Assembly: GCA_013400115.1 (NCBI GenBank) | Contig: VXBP01004466.1 | Span: forward strand, 62,001-126,000 | DNA length: 64,000 nucleotides | Origin: Rhinopomastus cyanomelas | Lineage: Eukaryota; Chordata; Aves; Bucerotiformes; Rhinopomastidae | Direction of reading: 5' to 3' | Shown: piece after piece, positions 59,597 to 64,000 of the stretch | Layout of the letters: each line of letters opens with the position of its first letter | Numbering within the stretch: position 1 is the stretch's first letter | The notes under the pieces: model-generated | Databases searched by the model: none | What the model was told of the DNA's origin: nothing | Seen by the model: the letters and a program-made list of their open reading frames with translations, nothing else | Program-made: the position numbers and the translations under genes

Positions 59597-61135
59597 GTAA
59601 GGGGGTTGCCCTGGGAGCTCCTGCCTGATGGCATTGGCAGGAGATGCCCTGTCCTGCTCCTCCACCAGTGCTCCTTGGGGACACTGTGGTGGCAAATCCT
59701 CCATGCCTGCCCTTGGGGGTGACCAGGGAAGGAGGCAGTGGCTGTGACTTGTGGCTGAGGTCACCATGGGCTCTTTAACGAGGTGAAGGACTTGGGATTA
59801 ATGAGCAGCAGAACCCAACTAACTCATGCGTGCAGTGCAGATGGAAGGAGATGATCCCAGAGCAGGACCAGGCTAGTGGGGAGCAGCTCTACCAAAACAG
59901 AGAGGCCAGGGGAAGGACCCCATGCACAGCCTGCTGTTGCACAGGGACACTGGGAGATGCTCCTGTCTCCTCTCCATCCCAGGTTACCCACAGCTCTGCT
60001 CATCCAGACTTACCAGCTTGTTTCCCATTCACTCTCCAAGGACAAGGGCAAGAAAGGAGATGCCAGGAGTGAGGGATCATCTGAGCCATGGGTGCTGTAG
60101 CTCTGGAACCAGGGATGAGAGCGAGGAGTTGGTTCCTGGGCTGTGGGGAGCTGCCTCTAGAGGAGCAGAGCTGTTCCCTGGTGCCATCCCTGTTCCCTAG
60201 ACCTCCTTTAGCCCAAGTAGGCAGCAGGACATAGGCCACCACATCCCACTTTTCACTCCACTTCAGTGCTGGGGGGGTTTCTGCATCCTGAGTGTCTTCA
60301 GTCCTCTCACTGTGCTCATCCCTGTCCCTCTGCAGCCTTTATATCTGTCTCTGGGGGCTGTCCCCTTCACCTGGATGAGATCCGCCACTTCCTGAACCTG
60401 TGCCCGGAGCTGTCCCTTGGCTGGTTTGAGGAAGGGCGGCTGGTGGCCTTTATTATCGGCTCCCTCTGGGACCAGGACAGACTCAGCCAGGTAAGAGCTG
60501 GACTCTATTCTTCCCAGTTTATACACTAGGAGACAAATTACCAGAGCCCTGGGGCTACTTCAAGTCTTGTCCCAAGACTAGCTGCTGTAGGGCTGCTCTG
60601 GTGGCAATTAACATCCTCATTAATTAATTTTCCTGATGCTGCTAGAAAACACCCCAAGCAATTTCTCTCATATTAAAATTAAAGGATGATGGAGAGAGGG
60701 AAAGGGGGATGACACTGGGACCTTTCTCCTTTTGGAAAATGACCTGGATGCTGGTTCGTCGGGGTGAGGAACCAGAACACACTTGGGATGGACCTCCCCC
60801 AAGTGACTCAGCCCCGTTCCCCCTCACAGGCAGCACTGACCCTACACAAGCCGCAGGGCACAGCTGTGCACATCCACGTCCTGGCAGTGCATCGCACCTT
60901 CCGGCAGCAGGGCAAGGGCTCCATCCTCATGTGGCGGTACCTGCGGTACCTGCGCTGCCTGCCTGGCGCCCGTCGTGCCCTGCTCATGTGTGAAGACTTC
61001 CTCGTGCCCTTCTACCAGAAGTGCGGCTTTGAGGCGCTGGGGCCTTGCGAGGTGTCAGTGGGGGACATGGCCTTCGTGGAGATGCAGCACTCCGTGCGGG
61101 GACATGCTTTCGTGCGCAGGAACAGCAACTGCTGA
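59440..61135 (+). CDS. AANAT: AANAT, arylalkylamine (serotonin) N-acetyltransferase, complete coding region in three exons
   Basis: The three exons (59,440-59,596; 60,336-60,490; 60,830-61,135) join to 205 codons and a TGA, the same length as I recall for chicken AANAT. The enzyme transfers an acetyl group from acetyl-CoA to serotonin, giving N-acetylserotonin, the penultimate and rhythm-controlling step of melatonin synthesis in pineal and retina. It is a GNAT-family cytosolic protein. Visible signatures are the acetyl-CoA loop HRTFRQQGKG (125-134), the paired histidines H118 and H120, and Y166, corresponding to the catalytic His120/His122/Tyr168 of the mammalian enzyme. The PKA/14-3-3 site RRHT sits at T29 and a second, RRNS, at S203. 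No key residue is missing, so it should be active. Its 3' end faces RHBDF2. Confidence 0.97.
59597..60335 (+). other. AANAT intron between coding exons 1 and 2
   Basis: A 739-base GT-AG intron; no embedded element recognised. Confidence 0.9.
60336..60490 (+). CDS. AANAT: AANAT coding exon 2 (residues 53-104)
   Basis: After the acceptor ctctgcag the exon completes an Ala codon and reads FISVSGGCPLHLDEIRHFLN, then CPELSLGWFEEGRLVAFIIG, to DRLSQ. The donor is GTAAGA, phase 0. Confidence 0.96.
60491..60829 (+). other. AANAT intron between coding exons 2 and 3
   Basis: A 339-base GT-AG intron; no embedded element recognised. Confidence 0.9.
60830..61135 (+). CDS. AANAT: AANAT coding exon 3 (residues 105-205, stop)
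   Basis: After the acceptor cctcacag it reads AALTLHKPQGTAVHIHVLAV and contains the acetyl-CoA binding motif, FLVPFYQKCGF with the catalytic Tyr, and the C-terminal RRNSNC. The stop is TGA at 61,133-61,135. Confidence 0.97.
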   Translation, partial: AALTLHKPQGTAVHIHVLAVHRTFRQQGKGSILMWRYLRYLRCLPGARRALLMCEDFLVPFYQKCGFEALGPCEVSVGDMAFVEMQHSVRGHAFVRRNSNC

Positions 61136-61730
61136 GCGCCCTCCCATCTGGCCCTGCTGCTGACAAGGGGGCTGCAGAGAGGTGAGATGGGGGAACAAAA
61201 GGTTGTGATCCTTCTCCAGCCCCCTGGCATGGCTCTGCATTTTCCCCAGCTGGCCCCGGCTACAGCTACTCCCTCTGCCATATTTGCCTTCCAGCCAGGA
61301 GCTCAGCCTGGCCCCATCCCAGCCCCATCGAGCTGGAGACAGAAACCTGCTGCCTGGCCCCACTGGAAGCACCGATTCCCTCAGTCTTTGCTTTAGCCGG
61401 GGCTTCCTCAGGAGGGAAGGCATTGCCTAGGGGCAGCTGGGGGACTCTGCTGTTTTTAGGGCTACTCACAACCCCCCAGCCCAACATCACCAGTGAAGCC
61501 CACCATGCCCAAGCTCTCCCTGAGCAGCATTCAGCCCAGGCATGAGGGTCCAGCAGCACCCTCCACCTACAGATATCTTTCCAGACCCCTTGGAGCACAA
61601 CCTCAGATATGTCCACCCTTAGTAGAGCTCCTTGGGGGGGCCAGTCCATATCAGTCCCTCCCCAAAAAGCCTTCTGGAAATGCCTCAGACTGTTGAGAAG
61701 CAGAAAATAAAGATGTGGTGATGGTTTTCT
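61136..61730 (+). other. AANAT: AANAT 3' UTR
   Basis: It runs from the stop codon to a canonical AATAAA at 61,706-61,711. A GT-rich stretch (TGTGTGTTCCTGTTCTGTTC) just downstream, starting at about 61,740, suits cleavage at about 61,725-61,735. The end is inferred from these motifs. Confidence 0.7.
61706..61711 (+). terminator. AANAT poly(A) signal
   Basis: The canonical hexamer AATAAA is about 570 bases after the AANAT stop and is followed by a GT-rich element. Confidence 0.75.
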
Positions 61731-62079
61731 ACACAGCCCCTGTGTGTTCCTGTTCTGTTCAACCATGTTCCAGCTGGGATAAGGGGAGACAACTCTCACC
61801 TCGGGGCATCTCAGCTGTGAGGCAGCGGGGGCAAATTCTGCCCTGGGTCATTCAGTGAAGGGTGGAACACAGGCAGGGGTGGCTCTATGGGACTTTTTGC
61901 TCCAGGTATTTGGCTTTTCCTTCTCCGGGAGACCCTCCAAAGCCCTGCCCCACTCCCAAAGAGAAGTTTGAGGGGTCCCAGGGGACTCTGTCTTTCTCCC
62001 AGCCAAATCAACCATCACCACAACAACCACAGAACCCTAAAGGCTGCACCCAAGAAGGGAGAAGAGGCCTTGTGTATCT

Positions 62080-63519
62080 CATTAAATACAGGTAGAAATT
62101 TATTAGGGGAAGGAGAAAAACCCACAGCTTTTTAAAAAAAGTATCAAAAGGAGACAACAGAGGTGCAGTGGCCATCTGTGGCTGGAGCAGCACCAGAGGG
62201 ACTGAGCGGGGCTGGAAACTGGGAGAGAGGGATCAGAGGGATGCAGCTGCCATCAAGCTCCTGGGGTCACCTGGAGAGCAGTTTGGACAGGGAGAGCAGA
62301 GCTCCCAGCCTCTGGAATACTTGTCCTGGGACATCCTGGCTGGGGGATTCACACCTTCCCCCATTCAACAGTGCTGAGATCACCAGCATCAGAGCAGCAC
62401 ACACCAAGGGAGAGCCCAGCCCAGCAGCAGCCTGGGTTCAAACCAGCCCAGAAGGGTCACCTGGACCTCAGGAAGGACCAGCCTTCGTGCCTCGGCTGCT
62501 GGGAGGGAGCAGAAGATGCTGGGGAGCAGCAACCAAGGGCTGGGGGCAGGTGGGGACATGCAGGTGGGGGCTGGAGATGGCAGAAGCAACTGCCCTGATC
62601 CTGCACTTCTCCATCTGTCCAGCCCCATTAGAGATGGGGAGAGTTACCTGGGATCTACTTTGAAAAAGGGAAAGGAGTGACAGCAGGCACCCTTTCAAGG
62701 CAGAAGTGACAGGTGGGAGCATCAGCAGCTTTCTGAGGGGTCTGTGGGCATCAGGAGCAGCCACAAAAGCCCCACACTGGGGTGTTTTCCATCCAGCATG
62801 GGACTACACACAGAGGATGTACCCTGTCTTCACTTCCAAAGGGGAATTTCACTGAAATAAGGCGAAAAGAAGCCATCTTGCCTCAAAGTCCTGCCTCTCC
62901 ATCCTGCAAAGAGCCCAGGAGGGGAAGCACAAGGCTTCTTCTCTGGCCTCAGAGGAGCAGCAGGTGTGAGAGCAAGGCTGAAAAACACCTTCCTAGCTCA
63001 GCACTGAATAAGTCAGAGTGAAGGCAGAGGCCCCAGTGAGCCTAAAGTAGGAGGAAACCCTCAGTCTAAAGAGCTGCAAATAAAAAAATAAGTGCCCCTG
63101 CAAAAAGGGGATAGAGTTCACAGTATGAGCTGCAGCACGAGGGAGCACCAGGGCAGGACAGGGACATGGGCAGGAGACCTTGGTGGCTTTCAAGACCCCG
63201 TGTCCCAGGGCTGGGAGCCCAGCCTGCCTGTGAATGTGCCCAAAGCCCACTTCTCTCAGCCCTTTCCCCATGCAGGCAGCAGCCAGGGTCAGGCCCCAAA
63301 CCAGTTATGGCTTTCAGTGTCAAATAGCAGCCCTGAAGGGGTACGAGGCAGGGTGGCTCCAGCCCTGCTCCCTAGAGCATCCCCAGTGTTTAACAGGGAT
63401 GAATACAAAATCACCAGCCCTGGGCTCCATCCTGGAACAGCCATCACCTGCTGCAGGCTGGTGCAGACCCACCACACACTGAGCATCGCCACCAGCCCCA
63501 TCACTGCTGAGGGGGCGAG
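62080..63519 (-). other. RHBDF2: RHBDF2 3' UTR (inferred extent)
   Basis: No coding similarity is seen downstream of the RHBDF2 stop, and the region is uninterrupted by a recognised repeat. The several open frames in it on both strands look like chance. Its extent rests on the minus-strand AATAAA at 62,099-62,104. Confidence 0.6.
62099..62104 (-). terminator. RHBDF2 poly(A) signal (candidate)
   Basis: TTTATT on the plus strand reads AATAAA on the minus strand. It is the first canonical hexamer I find downstream of the RHBDF2 stop, which implies a 3' UTR of about 1.4 kb ending near 62,080. Confidence 0.6.
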
Positions 63520-63939
63520 TCAGTGCAGGACCTGCTCCAGCTCGTACTTCTCACAGAACTTGCTGGTGAAGGGCAGGCAGGTGAGATACTCCACCCAGCG
63601 CCAGTTCACAGGGTAGACATAGAGCCAGACCACCAGAGAGGCAAAGAGCCCTATGAAGACCAGCAAGGAGACGATGATCATGGCCCGCTTGCGGTACTTG
63701 TCCACCGTGCCAAAGGTGATGTAGGGCAGGAAGGCGAAGGACAGGAGGAGGCCACTGAGGAAGCCGAAGAGGTGGGCGATGTTGTCGATCCATGGCAAGA
63801 GGCCGCAGATGAAGAGGAAGAGGACTACGCCGGAGAGGTTGAGGAAGGCTTTCCAGGGTTTCTCCAGCACCTGCCAGCTCTGGAAGAGCTCCACGAAGAG
63901 ACAGGCCAGCAAGCCAAACTGGGACCCAGCAGGGCCCAC
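63520..63939 (-). CDS. RHBDF2: RHBDF2 (iRhom2), last coding exon
   Basis: After the acceptor ccccacag the exon encodes 139 C-terminal residues ending CEKYELEQVLH and a TGA. iRhom2 is a catalytically dead rhomboid of the ER/Golgi and cell surface that escorts ADAM17 (TACE) and so controls TNF and EGFR-ligand release. The exon starts VGPAGSQFG, where active rhomboids have the GxSG serine motif. Here the motif reads GPAG, lacking the nucleophile and carrying the characteristic iRhom proline. The histidine-bearing helix (H56 in DNIAHLFGF) is kept. Hydrophobic segments lie near residues 5-20, 32-49, 54-72 and 86-110, the last four of the seven membrane helices. RDKYRKR-type basic loop sequence (DKYRKR) and the C-terminus favour RHBDF2 over RHBDF1. 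Upstream exons lie beyond base 64,000. Confidence 0.95.
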   Translation of the reverse strand: MGPAGSQFGLLACLFVELFQSWQVLEKPWKAFLNLSGVVLFLFICGLLPWIDNIAHLFGFLSGLLLSFAFLPYITFGTVDKYRKRAMIIVSLLVFIGLFASLVVWLYVYPVNWRWVEYLTCLPFTSKFCEKYELEQVLH

Positions 63940-64000
63940 CTGTGGGGAGGGGTAAAGTCATGGCCAGACCCTGAGCACATCACCCCGGACACAGCCTCCC
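63940..64000 (-). other. RHBDF2 intron before the last coding exon (partial)
   Basis: The 61 bases before the acceptor show a pyrimidine-rich tract (ACCCCTCCCCACAG) and no coding similarity. Confidence 0.8.

Noticed and set aside
61266..62663. ORFs of 166-177 codons between AANAT and RHBDF2
   Set aside because: They lie in the two 3' UTRs and the short spacer, overlap each other on opposite strands, and show no recognisable domain.
63551..63961. 136-codon minus-strand ORF overlapping the RHBDF2 exon
   Set aside because: It is the same DNA in a wrong frame. The frame at 63,520-63,939 encodes clear iRhom2 sequence.
1..64000. Search for CRISPR arrays, phage or bacterial defence systems, tRNA or rRNA genes
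   Set aside because: No regularly spaced repeats, no prokaryotic operon structure and no tRNA-like cloverleaf with A and B boxes was found. The sequence is vertebrate nuclear DNA.

Overview
The window is vertebrate nuclear DNA from a bird. Two things show this: the coding exons encode close homologues of chicken UBE2O, AANAT and RHBDF2, and almost every recognisable interspersed repeat is a fragment of the avian LINE CR1 (chicken repeat 1). The gene order and orientation (UBE2O minus, AANAT plus, RHBDF2 minus) match what I recall of human chromosome 17q25, so this is a conserved syntenic block. I did not identify the species. I see no bacterial operon, CRISPR array or tRNA/rRNA gene.

Layout. 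From 1 to 50,038 lies the 5' part of UBE2O on the minus strand: nine coding exons with canonical GT-AG junctions and continuous reading phase, giving the N-terminal 538 codons plus 2 nt. The catalytic UBC domain lies off the left edge. Intron 1 alone is 36.9 kb and carries most of the CR1 copies. The GC-rich start of UBE2O (about 49.5-50.2 kb) looks like a CpG-island promoter and is followed upstream by a degenerate G-rich minisatellite. From about 50.7 to 56.1 kb is intergenic DNA with CR1 fragments and one unexplained long ORF. At about 56.13-56.27 kb a CACGTG E-box, a TATA box and a splice donor are arranged like a promoter plus non-coding first exon for AANAT. The three coding AANAT exons follow at 59,440-61,135 and give a complete 205-aa protein. 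RHBDF2 (iRhom2) enters from the right on the minus strand. Only its last coding exon and its 3' UTR are inside, so AANAT and RHBDF2 are tail to tail, with poly(A) signals about 400 bp apart.

How the genes relate. The three genes have unrelated jobs: UBE2O is a ubiquitin-conjugating quality-control enzyme, AANAT is the rhythmic penultimate enzyme of melatonin synthesis, and RHBDF2 is a trafficking factor for ADAM17. They share a neighbourhood, not a pathway. The most unusual signal I found is a pair of CR1 copies in opposite orientation inside UBE2O intron 1 (31.2-32.8 kb and 37.7-38.9 kb). They share a 572-bp core with only 2 mismatches while the flanking CR1 sequence is much more diverged, a pattern that resembles gene conversion. 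I found nothing that I could honestly call a new biological system.
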